Source of the DNA: Methylosinus sp. C49
GTDB taxonomy: Bacteria > Pseudomonadota > Alphaproteobacteria > Rhizobiales > Beijerinckiaceae
Assembly (NCBI RefSeq): GCF_009936375.1
Contig: NZ_AP022332.1
Location: forward strand, 310,001-374,000
Direction of reading: 5' to 3'
DNA length: 64,000 nt
The notes under the pieces were generated by a model. The model was given only the letters and a program-made list of their open reading frames with translations. It ran no database searches and was not told the origin of the DNA. The position numbers and the translations under genes were made by a program. Positions 1-10,033 of this stretch are shown one piece after another; the stretch's first letter is position 1, and each line of letters begins with the position of its first letter.

Positions 1-184
1 TCGTGAGGAAATGCCCGGCGTAGATGAGCTTGGTCAGCTCTTTCTTGTCGAGCGACAGCGGCGTCGGCGCCTCGCCGCCGCCATAGATGACTCCTGGTAT
101 ACGGCCCTCACGGCGAACGCTGCGGGCGGCCCCCTTGCCTGTCCCGCTGCGCACCGTGGCCGCGAGCTTCTTGATCTCGGCCAT
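1..184 (-). CDS. rplY: 50S ribosomal protein L25/Ctc, 3' part outside window
   Basis: Only the first 61 codons are in the window; the gene runs off the left edge. The visible N-terminus ([20 protein letters not shown], then a segment with [14 protein letters not shown]) is the typical start of alphaproteobacterial bL25 of the Ctc type. This protein binds 5S rRNA in the large ribosomal subunit and in this group usually carries an extra C-terminal domain, not visible here. An AAGGAC motif lies a few bases upstream of the ATG at 184, which supports the start. The gene reads away from the DUF2200 gene. Confidence 0.9.
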   Translation of the reverse strand, partial: MAEIKKLAATVRSGTGKGAARSVRREGRIPGVIYGGGEAPTPLSLDKKELTKLIYAGHFLT

Positions 185-353
185 TTCGGTGTCCTTTTTT
201 CAAAGAGAAAGCGCGCCTTTCGCCTCCAGGGGTGTCGGATGCCGGCGCGCTGCTGCGGCTTATAGGCGAGCGCAAATTCAGAGGCAAGGCTCGGGGCGGG
301 CGGCGAATGGCCGTCGCGTCGCGCGCCGTCGATGATTTTCGGAGACCAAACCC

Positions 354-707
354 ATGACGAAACGCCGAATTTATACGACGAGCTTTGCGAGCGTCTATCC
401 TCTCTATGTCGCAAAAGCCGAGAAGAAGGGGCGCACCAAGGAGGAGGTCGATCAGATCATCTCTTGGGTGACAGGCTATGATCGAGCGGGGCTTCAGGAT
501 CGACTGAACGCGCAGGCCGACTTCGAGACATTTTTTGCGCTCGCTCCAAAGCTCAATCCTTTGCGCGCCTCCGTCAAAGGCGTCGTCTGCGGCGTTCGAG
601 TGGAGGAAATCGCGGAGCCGATCATGCGGGAAATAAGATATTTGGATAAATTGATCGACGAGCTGGCGCGCGGGAAGGCGCTCGACAAGATTCTTCGCAA
701 GAGCTGA
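354..707 (+). CDS. DUF2200 domain-containing protein
   Basis: A 117-residue protein that begins [19 protein letters not shown] and continues with [20 protein letters not shown]. This is the hallmark N-terminus of the DUF2200 family, small single-domain proteins found across proteobacteria and of unknown function. The length fits the family. There is no signal peptide or membrane segment, so it is probably cytoplasmic. The charged C-terminus ends in a short basic helix. It stands alone between rplY (divergent) and the ArsR cluster, so context gives no functional hint. Confidence 0.85.
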   Translation: MTKRRIYTTSFASVYPLYVAKAEKKGRTKEEVDQIISWVTGYDRAGLQDRLNAQADFETFFALAPKLNPLRASVKGVVCGVRVEEIAEPIMREIRYLDKLIDELARGKALDKILRKS

Positions 708-800
708 GCGGGGGCGATCGATCGAGCGTATGCGCGGCATGCGCGGCGCCCGCCGCCATGGAAATCCCGAACCTTGCCGCCCTTTTCGAGATCGGGGAGC

Positions 801-833
801 TTGACAGCCTTTTTCTGAGTCAGTTATATAACT
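801..833 (+). promoter_or_regulatory. Sigma-70-like promoter with palindromic operator for the ArsR cluster
   Basis: A perfect TTGACA (-35) at 801-806 is followed after 17 bp by TTATAT (-10) at 824-829. The -10 lies inside a perfect 12-bp palindrome, AGTTATATAACT (822-833). The AT-rich stretch continues to the ArsR start codon at 862. A palindrome over the -10 just upstream of an ArsR-type repressor suggests autoregulation; that last step is inference. Confidence 0.7.
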
Positions 834-861
834 ACTAAGTTAAATATCTAACAGGTAATAG

Positions 862-1206
862 ATGCAGGATCCCCTCAGCGCTACCTTCGCCGCTCTCGCG
901 GACCCGACGCGCCGCGCGATCCTCGCCCGGCTCGCGCAGGGCGAAGCCTCGGTCGGCGAGCTCGCCGCGCCTTTTTCCATCAGCCAGCCGGCAGTCTCGA
1001 AGCATTTGAAGGTGCTCGAGCAGGCTGGCCTCATCACTCGCGGCCGCGCCGCGCAATCGCGTCCCTGCAAGCTGGACGCGGCGCGGCTGCGCGAAGTTTC
1101 CGATTGGCTCGAGACCTATCGGCGTTTTTGGGAGGAGAGCTTCGATCGGCTCGACGCCTATCTCGCGCAATTGCAAAAGGGCGACCCCGATGCTCCGAAG
1201 AATTGA
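862..1206 (+). CDS. ArsR-family winged-helix transcriptional regulator
   Basis: A 114-residue protein with the classic ArsR/SmtB start (LADPTRRAILARLAQGE, about residues 12-28) and recognition helix ISQPAVSKHLKVLE (about residues 40-53). No CxC-type or other obvious metal-binding cysteine motif is present, so it belongs with the non-metal ArsR regulators commonly encoded next to SRPBCC (AHSA1) genes. The gene overlaps the following START-like gene by 17 bp, which implies co-transcription and translational coupling. A TTGACA/TTATAT promoter with a palindrome lies just upstream, so it probably represses its own operon. The ligand is unknown. Confidence 0.9.
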   Translation: MQDPLSATFAALADPTRRAILARLAQGEASVGELAAPFSISQPAVSKHLKVLEQAGLITRGRAAQSRPCKLDAARLREVSDWLETYRRFWEESFDRLDAYLAQLQKGDPDAPKN

Positions 1207-2092
1207 CGACGCCATCCCGCCGCTCACGATCACGCGGCGCTTCGCCGCGCCGCCGGCGCTGCTCTTCGACGCCTGGCTCGATCCGAAGGCGGTCGGCGGC
1301 TGGCTGTTCCGTACGCCGAATGGCCAATCCGCGCATGTCGAGATCGACGCGCGCATCGGCGGCGGCTTCGCCATCCACGAGCAGCGCGGCGATATCCTCG
1401 CGACGCATTTCGGCGAATATCTCGAGATCGAACGCCCGAGCCGTCTCGTCTTCACTTTCGGCGGGCAGCGCGAAGGGCCGTTCACGCGCGTCGAGATCGA
1501 CATTCGTCCCGACGGCGCCGGAAGCCTCTTGACGCTGACGCAATTTCTCACCCCGGAATGGGCGACGAAATCCCTCGCTTTCCGTTCCGGCTGGACCGGA
1601 ATTCTCGAGGGCCTCGCGCGTGAGACCGGCGAAGCGGATGCGCCGCATCGGCTCATTCTGCTGCGCACATTCGAGGCGCCCCGCGCGCTCGTCTTCAAAT
1701 GCTGGACCGAGCCGCAGCATATGATGCGTTGGCTCTGCCCCGCGATATTCAATGTGCTGTTTGTCGAGAATGATCTGCGAATCGGCGGCAAATGGCGCGC
1801 CGGAATGCGCTCGCCGGAGGGCGAGGAGTTCATCCATCATGGCGAATATCTCGAGATCGACGCGCCTTCGCGTCTCGTGCTGACGCATCAATGGGAGCGC
1901 AATCATCTCGAGCCGAAAGCGCTGACGACGATCGAGGTGGAGCTCACCGAGCAGGGCGGCAAGACCGAGATGATCTTCGTGCAGAGCGGCCTCGCCACCG
2001 CGGAGTCCGCTGCCTCGCACCAGCATGGCTGGACCGGCGCATTCGACTATCTCGCCGAGCTCGCGCGCGAGCTGGCGACAAGCGATCAGTGA
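1190..2092 (+). CDS. Tandem AHSA1/SRPBCC domain protein
   Basis: A 300-residue protein with two START-like AHSA1 domains in tandem. Domain 1 (about residues 8-145) begins ITRRFAAPPALLFDAWLDP. Domain 2 (about 150-300) begins LLRTFEAPRALVFKCWTEP, and both carry the family's W-rich segment and a C-terminal GWTGxF-like helix. Such domains bind hydrophobic ligands or assist protein partners; the ligand cannot be read from sequence. The start codon lies inside the 3' end of arsR, and the next gene has the same two-domain build. The set therefore looks like serial domain duplication. No signal peptide, so probably cytoplasmic. Confidence 0.85.
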   Translation: MLRRIDDAIPPLTITRRFAAPPALLFDAWLDPKAVGGWLFRTPNGQSAHVEIDARIGGGFAIHEQRGDILATHFGEYLEIERPSRLVFTFGGQREGPFTRVEIDIRPDGAGSLLTLTQFLTPEWATKSLAFRSGWTGILEGLARETGEADAPHRLILLRTFEAPRALVFKCWTEPQHMMRWLCPAIFNVLFVENDLRIGGKWRAGMRSPEGEEFIHHGEYLEIDAPSRLVLTHQWERNHLEPKALTTIEVELTEQGGKTEMIFVQSGLATAESAASHQHGWTGAFDYLAELARELATSDQ

Positions 2093-2101
2093 GGAGGCGT
2101 C

Positions 2102-3070
2102 ATGTCCGACGATGCTCGCATTTCAGTCCCTTCGGACGCGCCCGAGATTTCCGGGACGCGTCTCTTCGATGCGCCGCGCGCGCTTGTTTTCGACGCTTTC
2201 GCCGCGCCCGATCGACTGGCGCGATGGTTCGGGCCGAAGGGTTTTTCGCTCACGACGCAAGCTTTCGAATTCGCGCCGGGCGGCGTCTGGCGCTTCGTCA
2301 TGCACGGCCCGGACGGGCGCGATTATGAGAATAAGATCGTCTTTCGCGAAATCCTGCGGCCAGAGCGTATCGCCTATTTTCATCCAGGCGATGACGAGAC
2401 TGTCGAGCCGGTGCGAATGGAGACGGTCATCGCCCTCTCGCAGGAAGGCGAGAAGACGCGCATCGAATGGCGAATGCGCTTTCCCTCGCTCTCCGAGCGC
2501 GATCGTGTCGAGCGCGACTATGGCGCCGCCATCGGCCTTGCCGAAAATCTCGGACGGCTCGGCGATTTCGTCGAGGAATCGGCGGGTCCCGTCTTCGTCG
2601 CGTCACGCCGCTTCGCCGCCTCGCGCGAGCTCTTGTGGAAGGCGTTCGCGGAGCCGGAGCGCATGGCGCAATGGTTCGGACCGAAAGGGATTCCCGTCGT
2701 CGCGTCGCAAATGGATTTTCGTCCCGGCGGCTCCTATCACTATGGGCTGCGGACGCCGGACGGCGGCGCCATATGGGGGCTCTTCGAATATCGCGAGATC
2801 GAGGCGCCCGCGCGCTTCACGCTCATCGCCTCCTTCTCCGACGCGAATCGCGGGCTGGCGCGGCATCCGCTGAGCGCGACTTGGCCGCTGAAGGTCGAGA
2901 CGACCTATCGATTCACGGACAGCGACGGCGCCAGCGAGCTGACGCTGCGCGCGCGGCCCTTCGAGGCGAGCGCCGAGGAGATCGCGACTTTCGCCGGCGC
3001 GCTCGACGCCATGAGCGATGGGTGGGCAGGGACATTCGAGCAGCTCGAGAACTATCTCGTCCAGGGCTGA
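2102..3070 (+). CDS. Tandem AHSA1/SRPBCC domain protein, second copy
   Basis: A 322-residue protein with two AHSA1 domains: domain 1 around residues 17-160 (RLFDAPRALVFDAFAAP, RWFGPKGF) and domain 2 around 165-320 (RRFAASRELLWKAFAEP, QWFGPKGI). A strong GAGGAGG ribosome-binding site lies 6 bp before the ATG, 9 bp after the upstream stop codon, so it is in the same operon. With the preceding gene the operon encodes four AHSA1 domains. The function is unknown beyond ligand-binding fold membership. The overlap-free, tightly spaced layout suggests matched expression of both proteins. Confidence 0.85.
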   Translation: MSDDARISVPSDAPEISGTRLFDAPRALVFDAFAAPDRLARWFGPKGFSLTTQAFEFAPGGVWRFVMHGPDGRDYENKIVFREILRPERIAYFHPGDDETVEPVRMETVIALSQEGEKTRIEWRMRFPSLSERDRVERDYGAAIGLAENLGRLGDFVEESAGPVFVASRRFAASRELLWKAFAEPERMAQWFGPKGIPVVASQMDFRPGGSYHYGLRTPDGGAIWGLFEYREIEAPARFTLIASFSDANRGLARHPLSATWPLKVETTYRFTDSDGASELTLRARPFEASAEEIATFAGALDAMSDGWAGTFEQLENYLVQG

Positions 3071-3108
3071 GCCAGTTTCCAAAATCATTCGAAGCAAAGG
3101 AGCATTCG

Positions 3109-3522
3109 ATGACGATGAAGCCTTATCTGTTCTTTTCCGGCCGCGCCGATGAAGCCATCGCTTTCTACCAGAAAGCGCTCGGCGCCGAGGTTCAATTCTT
3201 GTTGCGCTTCGACGAGAGCCCCGAGCCGCCGCCGCCCGGCGCGCTCGCGCCCGATTGGGGACGGAAGATCATGCATTCCTGCCTGCGGATCGGCGATTCG
3301 GAAATTTTCCTTTCGGACGGCTGCGGAACCGACTCCGCTCGCTTCGAGGGCTTCGGCGTCTCGCTCGAGGCGCAGAGCGCGGCGCAGGCGGAGGGCTTCT
3401 ATGCCGCGCTCCTCGACGGGGGCGAAGCGCGCATGCCCTTGGGCGAGACCTTTTTCGCGACGAGCTTCGGCATGGCGGTCGATCGCTTCGGCGTGCTGTG
3501 GATGATCATCGTTCCCAAATAG
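3109..3522 (+). CDS. PhnB-like VOC (glyoxalase-fold) protein
   Basis: A 137-residue protein starting MTMKPYLFFSGRADEAIAFY, the signature of PhnB/YjdN-type vicinal oxygen chelate proteins (KALGAEVQFLLRF, then FATSFGMAVDRFGVLWMI near the end). The ATG at 3109 is preceded by AAAGGAG. The same frame is open upstream into the AHSA1 gene, but the family start and the ribosome-binding site fix the true start. It lies 38 bp after the AHSA1 gene and probably belongs to the ArsR-led operon. ArsR-AHSA1-VOC clusters are common in proteobacteria, but their substrate is not established. Confidence 0.85.
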   Translation: MTMKPYLFFSGRADEAIAFYQKALGAEVQFLLRFDESPEPPPPGALAPDWGRKIMHSCLRIGDSEIFLSDGCGTDSARFEGFGVSLEAQSAAQAEGFYAALLDGGEARMPLGETFFATSFGMAVDRFGVLWMIIVPK

Positions 3523-3617
3523 CGGTCGATGACGACGGTTGACGAAGCGCCCCGCGCGGACATGATCTCCCCTCACGAAACGAGCGCACTTCCGCGGCGC
3601 TCGCGGGGAGACATGTG

Positions 3618-4031
3618 ATGACAATTCAACCCTATCTCATCTTCGACGGCCGCGCCGAGGAAGCCGCCGCCTTCTATGAGAAAGCGCTCGGGGCGCAGGT
3701 TCAGATGCTGATGCGCTACAAGGATTCGCCTCTGGCGCCGCCGGCGGACATGATGCCGCCGGGCTGGAACGCCAAGGTGATGCATATGGCGCTGAAGATC
3801 GGCGACGCCGTTGTCTTCGGCTCGGATGGCGACGGCGCCGAGAGCGGCGGCTTCAAAGGCTTCTCGCTCTCCTACAGCGCCAAGACGCTCGAGGAGGCCG
3901 AACGCGTCTTCACGGCGCTCGCCGATGGCGGCGAGACGCAGATGCGCTTGACCAAGACCTTCTTCTCACCCGCTTTCGGCATACTCACCGATCGCTTCGG
4001 CGTTCCCTGGATGGTGGTCGTGCCGCAATGA
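3618..4031 (+). CDS. PhnB-like VOC (glyoxalase-fold) protein, paralogue
   Basis: A 137-residue paralogue of the preceding VOC gene (MTIQPYLIFDGRAEEAAAFY, KALGAQVQMLMRY, and GILTDRFGVPWMVVVPQ at the end). GTG at 3615 is directly followed by ATG at 3618; GGGGAG at 3604-3609 is better spaced for the ATG, which is chosen here. PhnB-like proteins are dimeric and metal-binding in some members, but here the enzymatic role is unknown. It is followed by a strong hairpin. Confidence 0.85.
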   Translation: MTIQPYLIFDGRAEEAAAFYEKALGAQVQMLMRYKDSPLAPPADMMPPGWNAKVMHMALKIGDAVVFGSDGDGAESGGFKGFSLSYSAKTLEEAERVFTALADGGETQMRLTKTFFSPAFGILTDRFGVPWMVVVPQ

Positions 4032-4037
4032 CGGCGC

Positions 4038-4065
4038 GCGGCGCCTGCGGGAAAGCAGGCGCCGC
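4038..4065 (+). terminator. GC-rich hairpin after the VOC pair
   Basis: An 11-bp perfect stem (GCGGCGCCTGC with GCAGGCGCCGC) surrounds a 6-nt GGGAAA loop. No T-run follows, so it is not a canonical intrinsic terminator. It may attenuate read-through into the downstream SRPBCC gene or protect the upstream mRNA. Confidence 0.4.
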
Positions 4066-4088
4066 TCCGCCCCTTCACGAGGTTGGAC

Positions 4089-4634
4089 ATGTTGGAAATC
4101 ATCGGCGCCGGCGTCGCCCTCATCATCGCCATTATTCTCGTGCTGGCGGCGCGCCAGCCGGACATTTGCCATATCGCGCGCTCCATATTCGTCGCCGCGC
4201 CGCCGGAGCGCGTTTTCCCGCTCGTCGACGATCCGCGCGCCACCAATGAATGGAGTCCTTTCGTGAAGGACGAGAGCGTGAAGCTCTCCTATGCCGGCCC
4301 GGAGCGCGGCGTCGGCGCGGCTTGCGATTTCGAAGGCGATGCAAAAGTCGGCGCCGGACGAGTCGAGATCGTCGAATCCGTCGCGCCGTCGAAAGTGGTC
4401 GTCGCCTTGCGGTTGGATCGGCCGATGAGATGCGAGAATCGCGTCGAATTCACCATTGCGCCGCAGGATGGCGGCTCGCTCGTCACCTGGGACATGAAGG
4501 GTCGCCAGCCCTTCGTCGGCAAACTGTTCAGCCTCGTCATGAAGCCGGAGAAGATGGTCGGCGGGGCCTTCGAGCAGGGCCTCTCCGATTTGAAGCGCCT
4601 CGTCGAGACAGCGCGCGAGGAGGCGGCGGGCTGA
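4089..4634 (+). CDS. Membrane-anchored SRPBCC family protein
   Basis: A 181-residue protein with one N-terminal hydrophobic segment (IIGAGVALIIAIILVLAA, about residues 4-21) followed by a START-like/polyketide-cyclase-type domain (SIFVAAPPERVFPLVDDPR onward). A GAGG motif 6 bp upstream supports the ATG at 4089 rather than the in-frame TTG at 4083. The N-terminal segment probably anchors the domain to the inner membrane; it looks too hydrophobic and lacks a clear cleavage site to be a simple signal peptide. The gene is co-oriented with the ArsR-AHSA1-VOC cluster and is convergent with smc, 16 bp away. Confidence 0.8.
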   Translation: MLEIIGAGVALIIAIILVLAARQPDICHIARSIFVAAPPERVFPLVDDPRATNEWSPFVKDESVKLSYAGPERGVGAACDFEGDAKVGAGRVEIVESVAPSKVVVALRLDRPMRCENRVEFTIAPQDGGSLVTWDMKGRQPFVGKLFSLVMKPEKMVGGAFEQGLSDLKRLVETAREEAAG

Positions 4635-4650
4635 CGCGACCTCGAGCGGC

Positions 4651-7600
4651 TCAGCTCGCCTGCGCGTATCTCTCGGCCTGCTCGAGATCGACGGAGACGA
4701 GCTGCGAAATACCGCGCTCCGCCTGCGTCACGCCGAACAGGCGATCCATGCGCGCCATTGTGATGGGGTTGTGCGTGATGGCGACGAAGCGCGTGTCGGT
4801 CTTCTTGCGCATATCCTCGAGCAGGGCGCAGAAGCGCTCGACATTGTAATCGTCGAGCGGCGCGTCCACCTCGTCGAGCACGCAGATCGGCGACGGATTG
4901 GTGAGGAAGACCGCGAAGATCAGCGACATTGCGGTCAGCGCCTGCTCGCCGCCGGAGAGCAGCGTCATCGTCTGCGGCTTCTTGCCCGGCGGGCGCGCGA
5001 GAATGTCGAGCCCGGCCTCCAGCGGATCGTCGCTCTCGATGAGCTGCAATTCCGCCGTGCCGCCGCCGAACAGCAGGCTGAACAGCTCCTTGAAATGCGC
5101 GTTCACCTGCTCGAAGGCGACGAGCAGGCGCTCGCGGCCCTCCTTGTTGAGGCTGGCGATGGCGCCGCGCAATTTCTTGATCGCCTCGGCGAGGTCTTCG
5201 CGCTCGGCCATCATCTTGTCGCGCTGCGTCTCGATCTCGCCGAGTTCCTCCTCGGCGCGCAGATTCACCGCGCCCAATCTTTCGCGATCCGCCTTCAGCC
5301 CTTCGAGCTTGCGCTCGATATCGGGGATGGAGGGGAGCTGCGTCTCCTCGCCGGTGACGCCGGCGAGCTCTGCGAGCGAATGCTCCTCGCTCTCCAATTC
5401 CATGGCGATGGCGTGCTCCACATCGGCGGCGCGGCGGCGCGCGGCCTCGAGCTGCGCCTCGCTGCGGGCTTTCTCCTCGCGCGCGGCGCTCATCGCCTCC
5501 AGCGCCATGCGGGCGGCGCGATCGGATTCCGCCTGCGCCGTCTCGCCGGTCGTGCGCGCATCGGCGGCGGCGCGGCGGGCGGCCTCGGCCTCCTCGATCG
5601 CCGAGAGAAGATTGCGGCGCTGGAGCAGAAAAGTCTCCGGCGAATCGATCAGCCGCTCCTGCTCGTCACGCGAATCCTCGAGGCGGCGCTCCAATTCGGC
5701 GATGCGGTCCTGGGCGCGGTCGCGCCGCTCCATCCAGGAAGCGTTCTCGCGCAGGATCGCCGCTTTGCGGGCGGCGCGCGTCTCGGCCTGATGGCGCAGC
5801 GAGGTGAGCGCGGCGCGCGCGTCTCCGGCCTGGGCGCGCTCGGCGGCGGCGCGGGAGCGCACATGCTCCATCGCGCCGGCGAGCGAGGCGGGCTCGTCCA
5901 AATCGTCCAGCGCGCGCGCGGCGCTCTCGCGCTTCATCGCCGCCTCGTCGCGATTGGCGAGGATTTGCGCCTTGGCCTCCTCGAGCGCCGAGAGGCGCTG
6001 GGCGATCTGGCCGAGGCGGCGCTCCGCCACGACATGGCGCTCGCGGGCTTCTTCCAGCGCGGCGCGGGCGCGGCGCTGCCCCTCGCGCGCGGCGCTCTCG
6101 GCGAGGGCGGCGGCGCGGGCCTGCTCCTGCGCCGTCTGCGCCTCGTCGGCCAGCGCGTCGGCGGCCTCGCGGGCGGCGGCGGCCTCGAGACGAAGATCGG
6201 CGAGGCGGTTCTTCTCGGCGAGGCGGCGCGCCGCGGGCGTCGGCGCCTCGGCCGCCTGGGTGAATCCGTCCCAGCGCCAGAGGTCGCCCTCCTTGGAGAC
6301 GAGGCGCTGGCCGGGCTTCAGCATGGAGCGCAATGCTGCGCCCTCGCTGCGCAGCACGACGCCGATCTGCGCGAGGCGCCGGGCCAGCGCCGGCGGGGCC
6401 TGCACCATCTCGGCGAGCGTGCGCACGGCCGGCGGCAGCGAGGGATCGCCGGCGCCGGAGGTGAGCGCCCAATGGGCCGGGGCGGAGGTCTCGATGGAGG
6501 CGTCGAGATCGTCGCCGAGCGCGGCGCCGAGCGCCGTCTCATAGCCTTTCTCGACCGTGACGCTCTCGACGATCGGCGCCCAGAGATCGCCGCCGCCCGA
6601 TTCCAGCAGTTTCTCCAGCGTGCGCGTCTCGGTCTCGAGCCGGCCGGCGCGCTTCTCCGCCTCCGCCAGCGGCTGGCGCGACAAGCTCTCGGCCTCGCGC
6701 GCCTCGATCGCCGCTTCCTCGGCCATCAGCGCCGTCTCATCGGCCTCGCGGGCGGCTTCATTGGCCATTTCCAGCGATTCGGCGAGGCGCTCCACCTCCT
6801 CCGCCGCGCCGCCCTGGCCGGCGATCAGCGCGAATTCGGTCTCGACGCGGGTCAGCTCGGCCTCGAAACGGGAGACGCGCTGCGTCTCCTCGCGCAGCGC
6901 CGCCTCCAGCGCGCCGCGCTGGGCGTTGACGCCGGCCAGCGATTGCTGCGCCTCGGAGAGCTCGGCCTCGGTGCGGGCCAGCGCTTCCTCTATCTCGGCG
7001 AGACGCTCGCGCGCCGCCGCCTCGCGCTCGGCGCCGATGGCGTCCTGCTCGGCCAGCTCGCCGCGCTCGTCCTCGAGCCGCTGCGTCACCTCGGCTGCGT
7101 CGTCGATCAGCGCGCGCTCGCGCTCGACGTCGCGGGCGAATTGCTCGGCGTGGCGGGTCAGCTCGGCGATGCGCTCCTTGGCGCGCTTCTCCTCGCCGTC
7201 CAGCGCCTCGCGGGCCATGATCAGCCGATGCAGCGCCGCGCCGGCCTCGGCCTCCTTGTCGCGGAGCCTGGGCAGCTCGAAGGCGGCGATGGCCTGTAGC
7301 CGCGCGGCCTCGGCCTGCTGCAACGTGCGCTCCTCGACGAGCTTTGTATCTTCTTCCAGCTTGCGCTCGGCGGCGGTCAGCTGCTCGCTCGCCTGGCGAT
7401 GCGCGATATAGGCGGCGAGCGCCTCATTCTTGCGGATTTCCGCCGCCACGGCGCGATAGCGCTGCGCCTGCCGCGCTTGGCGGCGCAGGCTCTCGGTCTG
7501 GCCGTCGACCTGCTTCAGCACATCCTCGAGGCGGGTGAGATTTTCGGCGGCCGCGGTCAGCCGCAGCTCGGCCTCGTGACGGCGGGAATGCAGGCCGGCG

Positions 7601-8109
7601 ACGCCGGCGGCGTCCTCCAAAATGCGGCGGCGCGCCTGCGGCTTGGCCGAGATGATCTCGCCGATCTGCCCCTGGCGCACCAAGGCCGGCGAGCGCGCGC
7701 CGGTGGCGGCGTCGGCGAAGAGCAGCTGCACATCCTTGGCGCGCACCTCGCGGCCATTGATCCTATAGGTAGAGCCGGCCTCGCGCTCGATGCGGCGGGT
7801 GACTTCCAAAGTCTCGGCGTCGTTGAAGGCCGCTGGGGCGGTGCGGGAGCTATTGTCCAGCACGAGGCCGACTTCCGCGACATTGCGGGCCGGGCGCGAG
7901 CCGCCGCCGGAGAAGATGACGTCATCCATCCCCGAGCCGCGCATGTTCTTATAGGAGTTCTCGCCCATGACCCAGCGCAGGGCCTCGACGAGATTGGACT
8001 TGCCGCAGCCATTCGGCCCGACGACGCCGGTCAGGCCGGGCTCGATCAGAAAATCTGTGGCCTCGCAGAAGCTCTTGAAGCCGAGAAGTCGGAGCCGCTG
8101 GAATTTCAT
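4651..8109 (-). CDS. smc: Chromosome segregation protein SMC
   Basis: A 1152-residue SMC ATPase that, with ScpA/ScpB, forms the bacterial condensin that organises and helps segregate the chromosome. It has the full architecture. The N-terminal head carries Walker [10 protein letters not shown] at residues 31-39. Two long antiparallel coiled coils flank a globular hinge at about 510-640. The C-terminal head carries the ABC signature [14 protein letters not shown] and Walker [14 protein letters not shown]. The start chosen is the ATG giving [14 protein letters not shown], the family's usual N-terminus; the frame extends 12 codons further upstream. It is convergent with the SRPBCC gene. Confidence 0.97.
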   Translation of the reverse strand: MKFQRLRLLGFKSFCEATDFLIEPGLTGVVGPNGCGKSNLVEALRWVMGENSYKNMRGSGMDDVIFSGGGSRPARNVAEVGLVLDNSSRTAPAAFNDAETLEVTRRIEREAGSTYRINGREVRAKDVQLLFADAATGARSPALVRQGQIGEIISAKPQARRRILEDAAGVAGLHSRRHEAELRLTAAAENLTRLEDVLKQVDGQTESLRRQARQAQRYRAVAAEIRKNEALAAYIAHRQASEQLTAAERKLEEDTKLVEERTLQQAEAARLQAIAAFELPRLRDKEAEAGAALHRLIMAREALDGEEKRAKERIAELTRHAEQFARDVERERALIDDAAEVTQRLEDERGELAEQDAIGAEREAAARERLAEIEEALARTEAELSEAQQSLAGVNAQRGALEAALREETQRVSRFEAELTRVETEFALIAGQGGAAEEVERLAESLEMANEAAREADETALMAEEAAIEAREAESLSRQPLAEAEKRAGRLETETRTLEKLLESGGGDLWAPIVESVTVEKGYETALGAALGDDLDASIETSAPAHWALTSGAGDPSLPPAVRTLAEMVQAPPALARRLAQIGVVLRSEGAALRSMLKPGQRLVSKEGDLWRWDGFTQAAEAPTPAARRLAEKNRLADLRLEAAAAREAADALADEAQTAQEQARAAALAESAAREGQRRARAALEEARERHVVAERRLGQIAQRLSALEEAKAQILANRDEAAMKRESAARALDDLDEPASLAGAMEHVRSRAAAERAQAGDARAALTSLRHQAETRAARKAAILRENASWMERRDRAQDRIAELERRLEDSRDEQERLIDSPETFLLQRRNLLSAIEEAEAARRAAADARTTGETAQAESDRAARMALEAMSAAREEKARSEAQLEAARRRAADVEHAIAMELESEEHSLAELAGVTGEETQLPSIPDIERKLEGLKADRERLGAVNLRAEEELGEIETQRDKMMAEREDLAEAIKKLRGAIASLNKEGRERLLVAFEQVNAHFKELFSLLFGGGTAELQLIESDDPLEAGLDILARPPGKKPQTMTLLSGGEQALTAMSLIFAVFLTNPSPICVLDEVDAPLDDYNVERFCALLEDMRKKTDTRFVAITHNPITMARMDRLFGVTQAERGISQLVSVDLEQAERYAQAS

Positions 8110-8275
8110 GGCGGCAAGAGCGCCACAAAATAGCGGGGAAGGCAAGAACAGGACCGCGATATGTTGTGGAGGCGGAACCTCGCCACGAGCGACGGGCGGA
8201 GCTTCATCCTGATGGGTGGACGCGGGGCCGCATCTCGAAGGGCGAGGGAAGCTTCATGCCCCCGCCTTCTGAAGC

Positions 8276-10033
8276 TCACGCCCCCGCGGCGATGAATTGC
8301 GCCTTGGCGAGCTCGGCGAACAGCCCGCCTTTGGCCACCAGTCCGTCGAAGGTCCCGCTCTCGACGATCGCGCCGCGATCCAGAACCAATATGCGATCCG
8401 CATGGCGCACCGTCGCCAGGCGATGGGCGATGATGAAAGTGGTGCGGCCCGCCGTCGCCGCCTCCAGCGCCTTTTGCAACTGACGCTCTGTGGTCGCGTC
8501 CAGCGCGCTGGTCGCCTCGTCGAAGATCATGATCGGCGGGTCCTTCAGCAGCGCGCGGGCGATGGAGAGCCGCTGACGCTCGCCGCCCGACAATGTGCGG
8601 CCGCGCTCGCCAACCAGCGTCGAAAGCCCCTCGCTCTGGCGCGCCACCAGATCGCGCGCCTGCGCCAGCTCCACCGCGCGGGCGATCTCTTCTTCGTTCG
8701 CATCCGGCTTGCCGACGCGCAGATTCTCCTCGATCGAGCGGGCGAACAGCATGGGCTCCTGAAACACGACGCCAATGTTGCGGCGGAGCGAGGTCAGCGT
8801 CATGTCGCGAATGTCGATTCCGTCGATCGTCACCCGGCCCTGCGCGGGATCGAAGACGCGATGCAAGAGGCCGAGCGTCGTCGATTTGCCCGAGCCTGTC
8901 GCGCCGACCAGCGCAATGGTCTCGCCCGGCCGCGCCGAGAAGGAGACGTCGCGCAGCGCGAGACGCTCGCCGCCATAAGAAAAGCTCACATTCTCGAAAG
9001 CGACGGCGCCTTCGAGCCGGCCCATGTCGCGCGCATCCTCGCGATCGGCGACCGTCGGGCGCGTGTCGAGAATGGAGAAGAATTCGGCGATCTTGGGCGC
9101 GAGCAGAAACAGCACGTTGAGGAAGCCGACCATTTGCTCGAGGCGGCCGATGAGCATGGTCGCGAAGCTCATGAAGGCGACGATCTCGCCGATGGAGGCG
9201 AGGCCCTGCAAATGCAGCCAGGCGCCGAGCAGAAAGATGACGAGCAGAGTGAGCGTCGCCGAGGCGCGGCTCGCCACTGCGGCCAGCGCCCACCAGGAGA
9301 GCACCGGAATTTGCGCGGCGAGCAATTCGTCGATGATCCGCCGCAGCGCATTGGTCTCGCTCTGCACGCGCGTGAAGCTCTGCACCACGGCGACATTGCC
9401 GAGCGCGTCGGACGCGTGCTCGGCGAGCGAGGAATGATGACGCTCCACCTTGCTCTGCAATTGCTCGGTGCGGCGCAGGACGAAAGAGGTGAGCGCGCCG
9501 AAGACGATGACGAGCACGATGAGCGGCAGAGCGAGCCGCCAATTGACGAAGAGCGTCGCCGGCAGCAGCACGAAGAGCGCGACGAAGGAGGCGCAATTCT
9601 CGCGGAAGAAGGAGAGCCACAGCCCCGCCATTCCCGAGGCGCCCTCCAGCATCACCTTCAGCAGCCGGCCGGAATGTGCGCCGGCGTGAAAGCTCGACGG
9701 CAGATCGAGCACATGCTCGAAATAAGCGGCCATGACCGCGAGCCGGCTTCTATGCGCGAGCCGATCGGCATGCAGCGCGACCAGCACAGACGCGGCGATG
9801 GAGAAGAGGCCGAAGCCGGCCCAGGCCACGAGCAACGGCAAAAGATCGCCCCAGGCGAGCTTGACGCCCGCCGCCTGCGCGCGCGTCAGCACGTCGATGA
9901 CGCGGCCGAACAGCATTGGCTCGGCGAATTGCGCGATGGCCACGGTGAGATTGGCCGCGACGAGGATCGCCGCGAGACGTTTCTGCGGCTTCAGCTGCGC
10001 GAGGACGCGGAGATAGACGGCGAGCACGGACAT
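8276..10033 (-). CDS. ndvA: Cyclic beta-1,2-glucan ABC exporter, ChvA/NdvA type
   Basis: A 585-residue half-transporter with an N-terminal six-helix membrane domain (to about residue 310) and a C-terminal nucleotide-binding domain. The latter shows Walker [10 protein letters not shown], signature [16 protein letters not shown], and Walker [14 protein letters not shown]. The membrane domain has stretches characteristic of ChvA/NdvA, for example [17 protein letters not shown] and [19 protein letters not shown]. This family exports cyclic beta-1,2-glucan to the periplasm for osmoadaptation and host interaction in Rhizobiales. The glucan synthase gene (ndvB/chvB) is not in the window. A related glucan or lipid substrate cannot be excluded. 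Confidence 0.85.
   Translation of the reverse strand: MSVLAVYLRVLAQLKPQKRLAAILVAANLTVAIAQFAEPMLFGRVIDVLTRAQAAGVKLAWGDLLPLLVAWAGFGLFSIAASVLVALHADRLAHRSRLAVMAAYFEHVLDLPSSFHAGAHSGRLLKVMLEGASGMAGLWLSFFRENCASFVALFVLLPATLFVNWRLALPLIVLVIVFGALTSFVLRRTEQLQSKVERHHSSLAEHASDALGNVAVVQSFTRVQSETNALRRIIDELLAAQIPVLSWWALAAVASRASATLTLLVIFLLGAWLHLQGLASIGEIVAFMSFATMLIGRLEQMVGFLNVLFLLAPKIAEFFSILDTRPTVADREDARDMGRLEGAVAFENVSFSYGGERLALRDVSFSARPGETIALVGATGSGKSTTLGLLHRVFDPAQGRVTIDGIDIRDMTLTSLRRNIGVVFQEPMLFARSIEENLRVGKPDANEEEIARAVELAQARDLVARQSEGLSTLVGERGRTLSGGERQRLSIARALLKDPPIMIFDEATSALDATTERQLQKALEAATAGRTTFIIAHRLATVRHADRILVLDRGAIVESGTFDGLVAKGGLFAELAKAQFIAAGA

Noticed and set aside
4771-7299. 842-codon plus-strand frame opposite smc
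   Set aside because: Antisense shadow of the smc coiled-coil region, with Arg/Leu/Ala-biased composition and no family features.
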